Shown piece after piece: positions 32,101-41,063 of a stretch of DNA of 64,000 bases. A model generated the notes under the pieces. That model had not been told where the DNA came from. It saw only the letters and a list, made by a program, of their open reading frames with translations, and did not search any database. Both the position numbers and the translations under genes were made by a program. Origin of the DNA: Dendrolimus kikuchii. Lineage: Eukaryota > Arthropoda > Insecta > Lepidoptera > Lasiocampidae. The stretch spans positions 9,862,833 through 9,926,832 of the forward strand of contig CM034415.1 of the NCBI GenBank assembly GCA_019925095.2, written 5' to 3'. Positions within the stretch are counted from its first letter, which is position 1, and the number at the start of each line of letters is the position of its first letter.

Positions 32101-33181
32101 ACACGGTGCTGATAGCACTATAACCCAAAGAGCTCCTCCAGGCACAAAGGACTCTCTGCGTGGGTATTTATACTCGGACTCTAAGTCTGATTTGTGTATA
32201 ACTCGGATGAAGGGAGACATTGTTTCCATGTAGCTGAGATAAAAAATAAAAATTACAATTTCATTGAAATATCACAGTAAACCAAATCATTACTGAACAG
32301 ATATTTTGAATTTTAAATCTATAATCACAGACAAAGAAAATACGTAGACCGAGCCCTGAGCTCTCAGAATGAGGCCGGCTAAAGGAAGCTGATCGCATCG
32401 CAGAGCATTACGAGAACTTAATATTATCATACAACTAGCTGTGCCCGCAACTTCTACCACAGTGATTTTTTTTGCAGAGCCCTAAAAAAATAGCTTAAGT
32501 TATGTCTTATAACATCAGTTATCTTCCAGTGACAGTCCCGTCAAAATCGGTCCAGTTGTTTCAGAGATTAGCCAGAATATCCAAATAGATAAACAAAAAA
32601 GAACAAAATTGATTTATTGATATAAGTACTGTATATACTTTCATATGCATTTAGTAAAAAGCTGTTATTTTGACATTATAAAAAGACACTTTAGTTTTAT
32701 TTATCTGTACATATAATATGAATTAATGCAGATAAATATTTACTAGATCTCAAGTTCCATTTCCAAAAACAAAGAAATATCTGTTAATAATTATATTATA
32801 CATATTGCGTACATAAATAGATAATTTATTTCATGCTAATAATTAGATTTTAAAGATGTAAAAATGATTAGTAATTAACAAACAATAAAATGCTCACTGC
32901 TAATTTTTCGCGTAATTATTTGTGGTTTACCACGTAGTTATGCAATTTCTTAATCATTAAATTATATTCATGTGCATGACTTTAAATCACACGTATTTTC
33001 TCATTTTATTTTTACCAAGGTATATATATTTTTATCACGTTTTTACGATAGTATAAAAAATTGCTGATAGAGTAATATAAACATGCCATATGTTTTTAAC
33101 TTACCAAAAAGCTGAGACCAATCCTATACGTACTAATATTTCGATGAATAAACTAAAACTTGCTGAACGTAATAACGGCAT
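19964..33181 (-). CDS. PLPP5: phospholipid phosphatase 4/5-like (PPAPDC1 type), whole gene (6 exons)
   Basis: Exons 33181-33105, 32233-32047, 30219-30150, 25110-24982, 22432-22265 and 20181-19964 join in phase to 282 aa (human PLPP4/5 are about 265-270). This integral membrane enzyme removes phosphate from phosphatidate, diacylglycerol pyrophosphate and related lipids. All three PAP2 motifs are intact: KLVAGRPRP (KxxxxxxRP), PSGH in [11 protein letters not shown], and [12 protein letters not shown] (SRxxxxxHxxxD). YYRCFPDG and ECTGD are characteristic of the PPAPDC1 branch. Hydrophobic segments at about 10-26, 58-75, 90-105, 150-170 and the stretches flanking motif 3 fit a six-pass protein. 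The tail ([15 protein letters not shown]) is polar. Introns total over 12 kb and are loaded with repeats. PLPP4 and PLPP5 cannot be told apart here. Confidence 0.9.
20597..20656 (-). mobile_element. SINE-like retroposon family A, 3' fragment
   Basis: TTTTTTTATTGCCTGAAGCAGGC...GATGGAAAGTGGTTAC, the A-tail end of the family, cut off by the minisatellite that starts at about 20655. Confidence 0.55.
20655..22150. repeat. 28-bp minisatellite, about 1.5 kb, in PLPP intron 5
   Basis: More than 50 units of TACGTACGTGTGTGTAAG plus TGCTTTTGAG. The first half mostly has GTGTAAG, the second half mostly GTGTTAG, so variant units are grouped. GT-run length changes make some units 26-32 bp. ACGTACGT is self-complementary. 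A long - strand frame through it (20603-21115, [13 protein letters not shown] repeat) is an artefact of the period and is not a gene. Confidence 0.95.
22265..22432 (-). CDS. PLPP5: PLPP exon 5
   Basis: Acceptor TTGGCAG before 22432; donor GAAG|GTAAAT at 22264. Encodes [16 protein letters not shown], a basic loop SRRRGSGVR, a hydrophobic segment and motif 3 [11 protein letters not shown]. It is much more GC-rich than its surroundings. A solo LTR begins 13 bp upstream of the acceptor. Confidence 0.9.
22446..22918 (+). mobile_element. solo LTR (family S), copy 1
   Basis: Starts TGTTACGAGTTACAGGACTC and ends TTGTAACA: 473 bp with TG...CA termini and inverted TGTTAC/GTAACA ends, as in LTRs. It matches the 44269-45053 copy (472 bp after removing an insert) and a fragment at 28944-29033. 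No internal region, primer site or coding sequence follows, so it is a solo LTR. The flanking tetramers (ATAG / TTAT) do not match. It lies antisense in PLPP intron 4. Confidence 0.75.
23330..23660 (+). mobile_element. LINE-tail repeat (GGGATAAAAAGTATCC type), copy 2
   Basis: Two tandem half-repeats with CTATCCCATT, GGGATAAAAAGTATCC and GAGTTTCAGCCAAAT, ending GCATTTATAATATTAATAGG, as at 11855-12095. Confidence 0.55.
23661..23950. other. unassigned intron sequence
   Basis: GGGGTCCCTACCCGAGTTTAG and later GGGACACCATCCTCGGGACT are GC-rich patches of unknown origin, probably another retroelement relic. Confidence 0.3.
23952..24480 (-). mobile_element. RTE-type LINE 3' end (family R), longest copy
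   Basis: An open frame from about 24480 to 23963 encodes the end of a non-LTR reverse transcriptase [23 protein letters not shown], then [42 protein letters not shown] and [18 protein letters not shown], ending PAREL. GSESW...RNICG...DRVRN...WFGHVERM is the standard C-terminal signature of insect LINEs of the RTE/CR1 type. No palm-domain YADD box is present, so it is 5'-truncated. Sits in PLPP intron 4. Confidence 0.85.
24651..24676. repeat. perfect 11-bp stem-loop
   Basis: GTTGGTAAAGT, loop GGGT, then ACTTTACCAAC. In PLPP intron 4; it could be a MITE tip or a chance hairpin. Confidence 0.5.
24982..25110 (-). CDS. PLPP5: PLPP exon 4
   Basis: Acceptor CTTTCCAG before 25110, donor AGTC|GTATGT at 24981. 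Encodes [20 protein letters not shown] and [12 protein letters not shown]: the end of motif 1 and all of motif 2. Confidence 0.92.
25350..25660 (+). mobile_element. LINE-tail repeat (TAGCTGTGCCCGC type)
   Basis: CACTAGCTGTGCCCGCTACT, GAAATCGGTCTAGCCGTTCC and ATATCCAGACAGACAGACAA; the same family is at 32433-32610. Confidence 0.55.
25751..26052 (+). mobile_element. SINE-like retroposon family A, copy 7
   Basis: Lacks only the first few bases; ends ATCCTGCAATAAAAAAAAA. In PLPP intron 3. Confidence 0.88.
26053..28943. other. AT-rich intron 3 DNA of the PLPP gene
   Basis: No exon or gene could be supported. From about 27370 to 27830 there are several weakly related blocks (CGGGAAAATTTCCGTG, AATCGCAATCGGCCTAGTAG), the eroded remains of LINE tails. 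Confidence 0.4.
28387..28484. repeat. pair of palindromes about 75 bp apart
   Basis: TAGATTATAATCTA at 28387-28400 and the perfect 20-base palindrome CGATAGATTATAATCTATCG at 28465-28484 share a core and could be the ends of a very small inverted-repeat element. Confidence 0.45.
28944..29033 (-). mobile_element. LTR family S, 5' end fragment
   Basis: Minus strand TGTTACGGGTTGCAGGACTC through ACTATACAAACAAGTATAAC to ACACAGGTATT, then divergence. Only the first 90 bp of the 473-bp LTR. Confidence 0.65.
29095..30035. repeat. 113-bp satellite, 8 units with trimeric higher-order structure
   Basis: ACCGCTGCCGTAT starts at 29141, 29254, 29367, 29480, 29593, 29706, 29819 and 29932, exactly 113 bp apart; a diverged part-unit precedes. 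Units 3, 4 and 5 share private changes with 6, 7 and 8 (GTAGCGCG with CGAAACGG in 3 and 6; GTAACACG with CCATTCC in 4 and 7; GCGTAAG in 5 and 8), so the repeat of record is a 339-bp trimer. Each unit has the self-complementary core AACGCGTT. In PLPP intron 3. Confidence 0.95.
30150..30219 (-). CDS. PLPP5: PLPP exon 3
   Basis: Acceptor TTTTGCAG before 30219; donor GCAG|GTAAGT at 30149. Encodes [20 protein letters not shown] then LVAG: a membrane helix and the first half of motif 1. Confidence 0.92.
30404..30506 (-). mobile_element. SINE-like retroposon family A, copy 8, left part
   Basis: The 3' (A-tail) end of a - strand copy, broken at GGTGCTACAAA by copy 9; the remainder continues at 30818-30874. 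Confidence 0.75.
30507..30817 (+). mobile_element. SINE-like retroposon family A, copy 9 (nested in copy 8)
   Basis: Complete + strand copy from CCGTGCAGGAACGGAG to CTGCAATAAAAAAAAA inserted into copy 8. Confidence 0.9.
30818..30874 (-). mobile_element. SINE-like retroposon family A, copy 8, right part
   Basis: TGCTGCTCTCTTAACGAAGA to CCGTAACACAACTCA, the continuation of copy 8 past the nested copy. Confidence 0.75.
30885..31110 (-). mobile_element. LINE C-terminal fragment (family J), copy 1
   Basis: Minus frame [19 protein letters not shown], then [18 protein letters not shown] and IFKSRV. A 'WNxLPxxxFP' motif at the end of a reverse transcriptase ORF is typical of Jockey/CR1-like LINEs. 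Second copy at 49905-50125. Confidence 0.65.
31785..31885 (+). mobile_element. relative of retroposon family A (3' end only)
   Basis: GGCAACACATTGGCAATGCC, CCATAGACAGCAGTAACC and TTTCCATCAGGTGGACC resemble the 3' third of family A but with a different upstream part, like the element at 46061-46310 in reverse. Confidence 0.5.
32047..32233 (-). CDS. PLPP5: PLPP exon 2
   Basis: Pyrimidine-rich acceptor ending CTCAG before 32233; donor GAA|GTAAGT at 32046. Encodes [19 protein letters not shown], then [20 protein letters not shown] (second membrane helix) and CNDCNDAFE. The PFxRVI block matches the start of human PLPP4/5. Confidence 0.88.
32433..32610 (+). mobile_element. LINE-tail repeat (TAGCTGTGCCCGC type), copy 2
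   Basis: AACTAGCTGTGCCCGCAACT, AAAATCGGTCCAGTTGTTTC and ATATCCAAATAGATAAACAA. In PLPP intron 1. Confidence 0.55.
33105..33181 (-). CDS. PLPP5: PLPP exon 1 (start codon)
   Basis: ATG at 33181-33179, 25 codons plus two bases, donor TTTG|GTAAGT at 33104. Encodes [20 protein letters not shown] then LVSAF; 'EIxVR' and the hydrophobic run align with the N-terminus of human PLPP4. Confidence 0.82.
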
Positions 33182-33830
33182 TATTATAAATGTTCTTTGT
33201 TATTTATATAAACAAAAATAAATATGTTAATGTTTCGCGAAATAGTTTTCGCGATACGTGCAATTCTAGGTAAGACTGACGTAGCTTTGATTGTTCAGAA
33301 ATACACACGTAGTAATAGTATATAGGCAAAGGAATTTTGCCACTATAACCTCGTCTGATGAAATACTTTAGCCAAATTGTAGGTCTTTGACTTCTTCAAC
33401 TTCAACGAAGTTTTTGTAACAACGCGAAAGGCCATATTTGACCACACATTCATATTTTCACAAAAAAATGTACTCAAAAATTATTATAAAGTAAAAGTTA
33501 CAAATTTTAATGAGCAGCACAACATTATTCTTCAGTTCCCGCCAAAATCTGTGAATACAAACGTTATAAAAAAAAATTCTTTTGGGTATTTCTGAACGAA
33601 TGTATGCGTTTTGTTTTTGTACCTTTTTAATACTTTTTGAATTTCTGGCGGGAACATAGGGGTGATCGATGCGTTTTAACGGAAACTTAAAGGATTTGTG
33701 TTTCTCTGTGTAATTATATTGAAAAATAACGTATAAAACTGGTAAAAAATTATCAATAACTATGAGATACTTATAATTTGAAAACGCGACTTCCTTGTTT
33801 TTGTGGAAAATATATTTATTTATATATAAA
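33182..33830. other. region upstream of the PLPP gene
   Basis: AT-rich; should contain its 5' UTR and promoter. A - strand frame at 33458-33919 begins inside a retroposon and looks like chance. Confidence 0.35.
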
Positions 33831-34094
33831 TTTTTTTTATTGCAAGAGTTCAACAGATAGACAGACGGCCCACTTGATGGAAAGCGGTTATCATCGCCTA
33901 TGGACATTTGCAAAACCAAAGGTGCTACAAATGTGCTGCTGCTCTCTTAAGGGAGACTGGAACCTGGTCACTAATGCCAGAACACACCTCAAGGTTGTTA
34001 TGGCGACATAGTTTAGAGCAGGGGTGGTAGCCATCCAGTCGGGCAAATACGGGCGCAGGAAATTGCATTCTTTCTCCGTTCCTGCACGGATAAA
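33831..34094 (-). mobile_element. SINE-like retroposon family A, copy 10
   Basis: Near full length with an internal deletion joining GGGCAAATAC to GGGCGCAGG (about 60 bp lost). Confidence 0.85.
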
Positions 34095-34196
34095 ATATTA
34101 TATCTCTTTACTAAGATGTTACTTTATTACTAAATATCTCAATTTTTTTGACTCTGTTGTTAAACCAGAAACCGTGTACATAATTATAACCCAAGA

Positions 34197-34604
34197 AAAT
34201 ATATTATCTGCGGAGTGACGCTCGCGGACCGCGTTCGTAATACCGAAGTAAGAAAGAGAGTTGGTCTGAAAGAGAGTGTCGGGGTGAAGGTAAGGAAAGG
34301 AATGCTCCCGTGGTTCGGGCATGTGGAAAGAATGCATGATGAAAGAATGACTAAACAGATATACAATGCAAAAGTGGATGGATGCAGAAGTCGTGGAAGG
34401 CCACGACACACCTTCCATGATCAAATTGATCGTGTACTAGCGGAGGGTGATGTCAGGAGCCTTAAGAACAGACGAGTGTGCATGACAAAAGTTATGAATG
34501 TCAAAGAAGCAAGTGAGGTGTGTAAGAATGGGCCTAAATGGCGCTCTGTTGTTCGTGCCTACCCCGCAAGGGAACTGGCGTGAAGTTATGTATGTATGTA
34601 TGAA
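34197..34604 (+). mobile_element. RTE-type LINE 3' end (family R), copy 4
   Basis: Open frame [20 protein letters not shown], then [29 protein letters not shown]-like and [12 protein letters not shown], ending PAREL, followed by a TATG tail. 5'-truncated at ADRVRN. Confidence 0.82.
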
Positions 34605-34975
34605 AATATATTAATAGTAATAACGTTTTTAAAACTGGCAAACATCATTGAATACTTTCAATTAGAGTATGTTGCGCTTTTTGTAAGTAATATAGAATCT
34701 CTGGGGTCTCTAGAACTCCAGTGATACCGGATATGTCAACTGTGACTTTGATTTATAATCCCAAATTTGAAAACATTAATTTATTATAACGACAGCTTTA
34801 TCAACTGTAAACATTATTAGAAAACTCATGGAACTATATGTACGCGCCTGTTTATAAGCACAGAATTTTATGAGCGATAGGCCGTGTTTTCAATAGTATC
34901 TGTCACTGTTATTAGGCTTTATTAATAAATCAGTCAAAATATAAGTAGATAACATAAAATATTTTCTTAAGTTTT
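34605..34975. other. no gene seen
   Basis: AT-rich spacer between two retroelement fragments. Confidence 0.35.
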
Positions 34976-35010
34976 AACTAGAGGCAAATAAAAAATTAGC
35001 TTTTCTGGAT

Positions 35011-35442
35011 GTGCTCATCCTAAGGAACCCTGACAATACTCTTGGTCATACGGTGTATAGGAAACCTACCCATACAGATAAATACCTTAATGGTTCGTCT
35101 CATCACCATCCTAGTCAGTTAGCTACCGTGGGCAAATCTTTGTTTCAGAGAGCACGGAAAATTTGTGACGAGAACCACATAGCTGGAGAGCTTCAGCATG
35201 TCAAGCGAGTTCTACAACGCAATCAGCTGAAGACTCCACACCAACGTCACAAAGGCCCCAAACCACCTTCAGTTGAGCGGTGCCCTGCCACCCTACCCTA
35301 CATCAAGGGGGTCACAGACAGAATACATCCTCAGGCGAGCTTCAATCAAAACATATTTCAAGCCGCAGAAAAAGATTACCCAATTTCTGAGACCTGTGAA
35401 ATGCAATATCCCACTCCAGGATGCAGGGGTTTACAAGCTTGA
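35011..35442 (+). pseudogene. Penelope-like ORF, reverse transcriptase C-terminal segment
   Basis: Contains VYRKPTHTDKYL, RARKICDENH and CPATLPYIKGVTDRI, all usual in Penelope RTs. The part after DRI is out of frame and ends at 35442. No catalytic YxDD box, because the element is 5'-truncated. Confidence 0.75.
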
Positions 35443-35827
35443 TTGTGAGTGTGGATTGTCATACATTGGGCAAACAAAGAGGAGCATAAAAACACGAGTA
35501 AAAGAACACATTGCTGACATGAAACACACAAGGTCTACGAAGTCTGCGATCAGTGAACACACGCTGGATAAACCCAACCACTACATCAGATTCGATAACC
35601 CACAAATCCTCGCGAAAGAGAATCGTTTCATACCTAGAATGATGCGTGAGGCTATTGAAATCAAAAAACACCCAAATTTCAATAGAGAAGATGGTTGGCA
35701 AGTACCACCTGTTTGGGATCCAATTATCAAAACTATTAAGACCCAAACCCAGCAAAAACCAGCTGCCAGACCTCAAGACACTGTGAGCTCTTTCTGCGTA
35801 CAACGGAACACAAACCAACTTGACTGA
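35330..35827 (+). pseudogene. Penelope-like ORF, linker and GIY-YIG domain
   Basis: Picks up the frame after the shift: TEYILRRASIKTYFKPQKKI, CNIPLQDAGVYKLDCE, GLSYIGQTKRSI, NREDGWQVPPVWDPI. GVY and YIG stand in for GIY and YIG; the downstream Arg in KTRVKEH and Glu in SAISEH occupy the expected catalytic places. Confidence 0.85.
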
Positions 35828-36087
35828 TAATTACTTTTATTTTTCCTTCCACCCATTTTAATATTATATAAAATTATTAGAGCTAGGCATGTTTGCTGAA
35901 GAGTTTCTTGCGCCGCTTCTTCTCTTCAAGCCATAACATGTTGCGAAGCGGTAGTAAATTAGATTAGGCTCCCATAGATTAAATAATAACCATAAACAAA
36001 ATTAAAAATTAAATAATTAAAATTAATAAGTTGGCGGTAGGCTAAATAAAACTTTAACAATACTCGTTGACACTTGACATCTTTGTC

Positions 36088-36129
36088 TTCCGTGATCACG
36101 GCCACTGAAAAGTGGCCGAAACGTCGGAA
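36088..36129 (+). ncRNA. hammerhead-ribozyme-like motif in the Penelope-like element tail
   Basis: Reading the hammerhead core: TTCC (stem I), GTGATCA in place of CTGATGA, a 7-bp stem II GGCCACT/AGTGGCC with GAAA loop, the conserved GAAA, then CGTC with cleavage expected after C36125, and GGAA closing stem I. Penelope-like elements are known to carry minimal hammerheads. Departures: positions 3 and 8 are G and C instead of C and G, and there is one extra C (36099) before stem II. Structure is clear; catalysis is unproven. Confidence 0.5.
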
Positions 36130-36194
36130 AAACCAAAATCAAATAAAATTACCGCGCTTAAAACCGTTAAAACGTAGTTTTATTATAGATAACA

Positions 36195-36760
36195 TAAGTG
36201 TAATATGACTCTAATTCCCTGGCAGCGTGGCAAGCCTTTGGTGTGGGATGCGACTTGCGTAGACACGTTAGCCACATCCCATTTACTAAACACGTCTAAA
36301 TCAGCTGGTTCAGCGGTGGAAACAGTCGAATCACTCAAGCAGCGCAAATCTCCAACCCTCAGTGAGAGTTATATGTTTGTGCCGTTTGCTGTCGAGACGC
36401 TTGGACCGTGGGGTCCTGAGACCATGAGCCTCTACCAAAATTTATCGAAACGACTCATTGACTCTTGGAGTGATCAGAGGGCTGGTGTCTACCTTGGACA
36501 ACGGATCAGTATGGCGATCCAGCGAGGAAACGTAGCCAGCCTTCTGAGCACCTTACCCATAGAAGACGGTGATCTAGGCGCAGTTTTCTACTTATATTCT
36601 TGAGGGACTATGACTAGAATACAATACAAATAAGTTACGTTTTCTTGCATTGTATTCGATTATATGTAATTTAAGAAAACTTTGTACATAAGTGTCTGGG
36701 CAGTGGTAGCTATTTACCAACAAGTATACCGTCCGAGGCGTAGCTTTTATATACAGTGTA
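36195..36760 (+). mobile_element. retroelement C-terminal fragment (family P), copy 1
   Basis: Frame 36205-36603 encodes MTLIPWQRGKPLVWDATCVD, TLATSHL, FVPFAVETLGPWGPE, RAGVYLGQRISMAIQRGNVA and ends FYLYS. This block is known to me as the end of a reverse-transcriptase ORF in many animal non-LTR elements, but I cannot name the clade. It abuts the Penelope-like element; a second copy is at 60471-61090. Confidence 0.65.
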
Positions 36761-39700
36761 TTATATATTTTATGTATGTAATATCAATTGGTGTATTTAT
36801 ATATGTCTATTAAGTATAATTCTTCCTTATACAATATTTTACATACTTATACGTTTATAAAGGAATAAAATATATGTTAATAATTACATATCCTCTAATA
36901 TTTATGTATACCACCTTTGACCAACATAATCTGTTTTATTCCTGCCACGGGTTATCTGGAAGAGATCGCTTCTTAGCGATAAGACCGCCCATTGTGCACA
37001 TTTAGAATATTTTTAGGCTATATGTTTTTCTGTGTTTTCTGTAATGGTGTACAATAAAGTGTTATCTATCTATCTATATTGGCGTAGTTAGGATGGAACA
37101 TGTGGGGCACCAGCCCTGGGCGCGGGGCGTCTATTGAAGAGGGAGCACAATCACCAATTATTATTAAATTTAAAAATCTAATTGTACTACAGTAAACTAT
37201 TTCCTACTATTATATTTACTTCGTGATTTCATTTGTTTTGTATGTATATGTGTTTTATATTAAAGTAATTTACAAAAGGGCGCAACTATGATGCGTGCTC
37301 TGGGCGCCATTTTCTATTACTACGCCCCTGTATACCATTTGCCATTTTACTTACTGCCAAACATAAAAAATAGCTTAGAATTTTTATTATTTAAATGAAG
37401 GTAGACGCATGAAGACCATGCATGAAGAATATTTCCCATGGTATGTACTCTGTGGTTCAGACCACAAAATCATAAAGGCTATTAAAACCAGAATTTACAG
37501 CTAAACAGATATTGAAGAATTGAAACAAACCAATCATTTTAAAATGTTTATAATTTGAACCTTATAACTAAATAAATAGAATACAGTACAAACATGTATA
37601 AAATTAGTATATCCACATTCATTCGCATCTATTTAGCGACTTGCTTGGACATATACATGTAGAACTTGATAATATTTCATCCGTATCTTCGCGGATTTTA
37701 CCTTTACAATAGTCTGTACTATTACCAAAATTTGTGTTTGCATCATGAATGTTATTTAAATGACATATATTCTAAAATTGACTTTATTTGTCCTCTATCT
37801 ATTCTAGAATATACTATGGATTTGTCTATTACCAATATTCATGCACAAATTCGCGTTTGCTTCACGGCATTATGACTATTATTTGTATCAAGAACAAAAC
37901 GTTTCAAATCAACATATTTTATTAAAAATCATACAATTTTACACAACTTTTAATTCCGACATGTAAATAATCTGTATTGCACTTTATTCTCTAGAGTAAA
38001 TGGCAGTGTTACTTGCTATGCATTTTTAGCTCTGTCCCGCTTACATGATTCGTACACTGTCGTGAGCTACTAAAATTGAAAGTGTGAAGAAAAAGTGAAA
38101 GAAATTATCAATAGTGTAAAATTGTAGTTATCTTTTTAATTTTTACATTCATAAATCGTTTAAAAAGACATGAAGATTCATCTGTTTAAATCTATACAAA
38201 ATAGAGCACCTATACGGAGGAAGTCCCATTCACAAAGCTAATATCATAACGAATAACAATAATAAAAAAAAACAAATAAAAGTATCAAGATCGTTCCTGT
38301 TATAATATCTGTGTTGCTATATGAACGACGGTGGCGTTCTCTTTTATTTACTAAATTAAAATGCCACACTATAAATACTTGTAGCAAAAAATCAAACGTC
38401 AACATAAAATGGAAAACCATAACCAAGTTAAAATTGCTGTCTTTAAACCTAATATTAATTAAGAATATATTAAACTTACATGCAGTCCTGAATCGAAACA
38501 TAAATACTTTTATATTGGGTCATTCGTGCTACCGAAAACGTAGTTACATTTTCGAAATAAAAGTAAAACGAATTTAAGTACAATCCTTTTAATGAGGCGA
38601 ACGGTCAACCTGTCTTCAGTACTTTGTCCAGTAAAAAAGGTGAAAATAGTTCAGATGTATTTTCTGCAGCTATATTAATTCAGTATAGCTGTAGTTATTT
38701 TTCTGAGGCCTCGACCGAAGCGTCATTGTCACTCTCAAACTTCTTTACACTTTTAGAAGGCGAATAAAATTCTTAATACCTTTGAAATGAGAAACTGAGA
38801 AAATATTTCAAAAGCTATTTTTACTTCAAAGTAAAGTGCAAGAGTAGAAACAAAACGCAATATTTATTATACATATACTTTTTAGAATTGACTTCTCTCG
38901 GTCAGTTTATTTTATTAAGTGTTAAGGGACCAGCTTAAGGAGCGATGCTACTGATCTATACATTTATATATATATGAAGGCTAAAATATTTAAAATCACA
39001 CTACATTTTTTTTAAATAATTAAAAATATTATATCCTTATCCTATAAATGCCTTAAAATATCAAACATGTAAAATCAAAGATTAAAATATTGTATTCATC
39101 TAAACGAATTTCAAGTAAATCAGACAACTGCTTCAACTAGGTAGAAAGCGTTGTGATCGAAATTAAAGTCACAATTCAGTAAATATTTGATGATTTTCTA
39201 GCCTTCAACACAAATTTTACTTAAATACAATAAACATCTCACAAATATTGATGAGTATTTTTGTGAGAAATGTGAACTGTGTAGTCAAATGTGCCTTTTC
39301 AAGTTGTCACAAGCACTTTAATGTATTGACTAGGCTGTATGAATCTAGTTCCTTTGCCTGATATTGTGTTGAATACTTTAACAGACATAAAATGTATTAA
39401 CCGATTAAAACGCAATATTTTTATATATATATGCATATATTAGGTACAATAATTTTTCTACCAACTACTTAAATATTGGCTAGAACGACTGATCTGGCCA
39501 TTTTAATAAATAATATTTATACTATGGTAGAAGAACACTATTTAGGTTAAGATCTTTTGACTGGTGTAAAAGATATTGTTTTAAAATAAACGGTCATAAA
39601 AGCGAGGGAAAAAAATACTTGTGAGTTGTGGTGCCATTTAGTCTTGAAAGTGTCATTTCTGATATTATTCTTCCAGGCTTATAATACCTTTGTTATTATG

Positions 39701-40510
39701 ATTATTACTCTATAAGCGAATTGTTAATTCTTAAGAAATAAATATTTTAAAAACCTAAAAATCGCTAATGATCTTGCAGTACTGTCACTTAGAGTTATTG
39801 ACAATGGCAACACTGCACTGCGCCAAATATTTGCGCTAACTCAGTCCATTGTAACAGCGCGTTAACTCATTTCAAATACATTGGCGCATACGTCACTTTA
39901 GCGTAGTGTGTAAATACTTTTATCGTTGTCTATGTGAACGATTTACAAAGTAAAATGAGAAACATAACTAGTCTGTGATTGTTCCTGCCATAAATTTTAC
40001 GAACACACGAAATATTTATTGATTTTTGTTTTTCTTATATCACGTAGTTAAACCCAAAACGTAATTAGGTTAAAAAAGTCCGCCCACGTCACCACACTAA
40101 GGACTCAGGTAGTGCGCGCTTTGCTACTCACGTGCTGCGTAATGTTAAGTTGCGCCGCAGCTTAATTTGAGTTGACTCAATGCGCTGGCACAATGACTTA
40201 CGCCTGAATTTCTAAGTTAACGCAAGACGTCTTTTTGCTGAGTTACTTATGTCCATTTGTCATTTACAGAAGTATAATATGTAAGTACCGCTAATGTATA
40301 TTATCTTAAGGAATATAACTACATTAATATAGCATGAAATAACAAAAAATACTCATTTTTTAAAATAAATATTTCAAATGTAAATACACAATGTTTCGGA
40401 AAATACACTAATTTATCAATTGCAAAAATTAGCTTAAGGCCACCCTAGACCACCTGTTATCCAAAGTTAACTCGACCAACTTTCTCTGTGTATAGGCTGC
40501 TTGGTATTAC
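36761..40510. other. intergenic DNA between the PLPP and GST genes
   Basis: AT-rich, no gene supported. Short - and + frames at 37666-37875, 38244-38577 show no motif. A GTATCTATCTATC microsatellite is at 37062-37078, and a family B fragment (AATGTGAACTGTGTAGTC) at 39255-39310. Confidence 0.4.
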
Positions 40511-40513
40511 AAA

Positions 40514-40766
40514 GGCTACGTTCCATTAGGGATTCACAATGACCACGTTCCCGGCCGCGATTTTTCCCGTTCCACTTGCTTGCCAGCGTTCAATCGTAAA
40601 CCCAAGTGGAACGGCTATTCGACATACTTCTTGACGTGGGTCGTTGTGAGCGTTGTTCGAACGAAAATGATGACGTTTTCGTCACGACCACAACGACCGC
40701 GGTCGCCTAGTGGAACGGCTAACGGAGCATTTTGGGCGTTGTGAGCTCCTAATGGAACGCCCTGAA
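40514..40766 (-). mobile_element. MITE with CGTTCCAC termini, copy 5
   Basis: GGCTACGTTCCATTAGGGAT at the left and CCTAATGGAACGCCC at the right form inverted ends of about 25 bp. 253 bp, the best-preserved copy, just downstream of the GST stop codon. Confidence 0.7.
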
Positions 40767-40943
40767 AGTACTGGTATTATGATGTTTGAAAAAAGAATAA
40801 CAAGAAAAGAAAAAAATACAAAAAATTAATCAGGCCAGAAAAACCATGTTCGTCCGACGAAGGAGAGAAAATAAAGTAATTTATGTTTTTGTAACTGATA
40901 CATTAGTGCAGTTTCCTGACCACCGAGACTTTATCACTATGAT

Positions 40944-41063
40944 TTATAAGTAATACCCCATAGAATGAGTTCTTGCATTTTTGTAATAATCAAAGTATTC
41001 GTACGGTGATTTTGAGTGCTTCTTCACGACGTCATCTAATTGCATCTGGTCACCCCAGTCCGC
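40944..41063 (-). CDS. GSTO: GSTO exon 6 with stop codon
   Basis: Acceptor TTTACAG before 41063; 39 codons and TAA. Encodes ADWGDQMQLDDVVKKHSKSP then YEYFDYYKNAR and ends MGYYL, as in the omega C-terminal helix. Confidence 0.85.
   Translation of the reverse strand, partial: ADWGDQMQLDDVVKKHSKSPYEYFDYYKNARTHSMGYYL

Larger units (their letters stand above)
34981..36190 (+). mobile_element. Penelope-like element, 3' half with GIY-YIG endonuclease domain
   Basis: The frame from 34981 has EANKKLAFLDVLILR, GHTVYRKPTHTDKYLNGSSH and HHPSQ, the thumb-side end of a Penelope reverse transcriptase. Near 35325 the frame shifts by one: LPYIKGVTDRI in frame 1 continues as YILRRASIKTYF in frame 3. The second frame carries the GIY-YIG nuclease: GVYKLDCECGLSYIGQTKRS, then KTRVKEH and SAISEH, ending RNTNQLD at 35827. 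These elements copy themselves by target-primed reverse transcription with this nuclease. The 3' tail holds a hammerhead-like motif at 36088-36129. The 5' part is missing and the frame is broken, so the copy is inactive. Confidence 0.88.

Noticed and set aside
33458..33919. 153-codon - strand ORF
   Set aside because: Begins inside a family A retroposon and continues through AT-rich DNA with no motif or splice logic.
35459..35818. 119-codon - strand ORF
   Set aside because: Antisense to the GIY-YIG domain.
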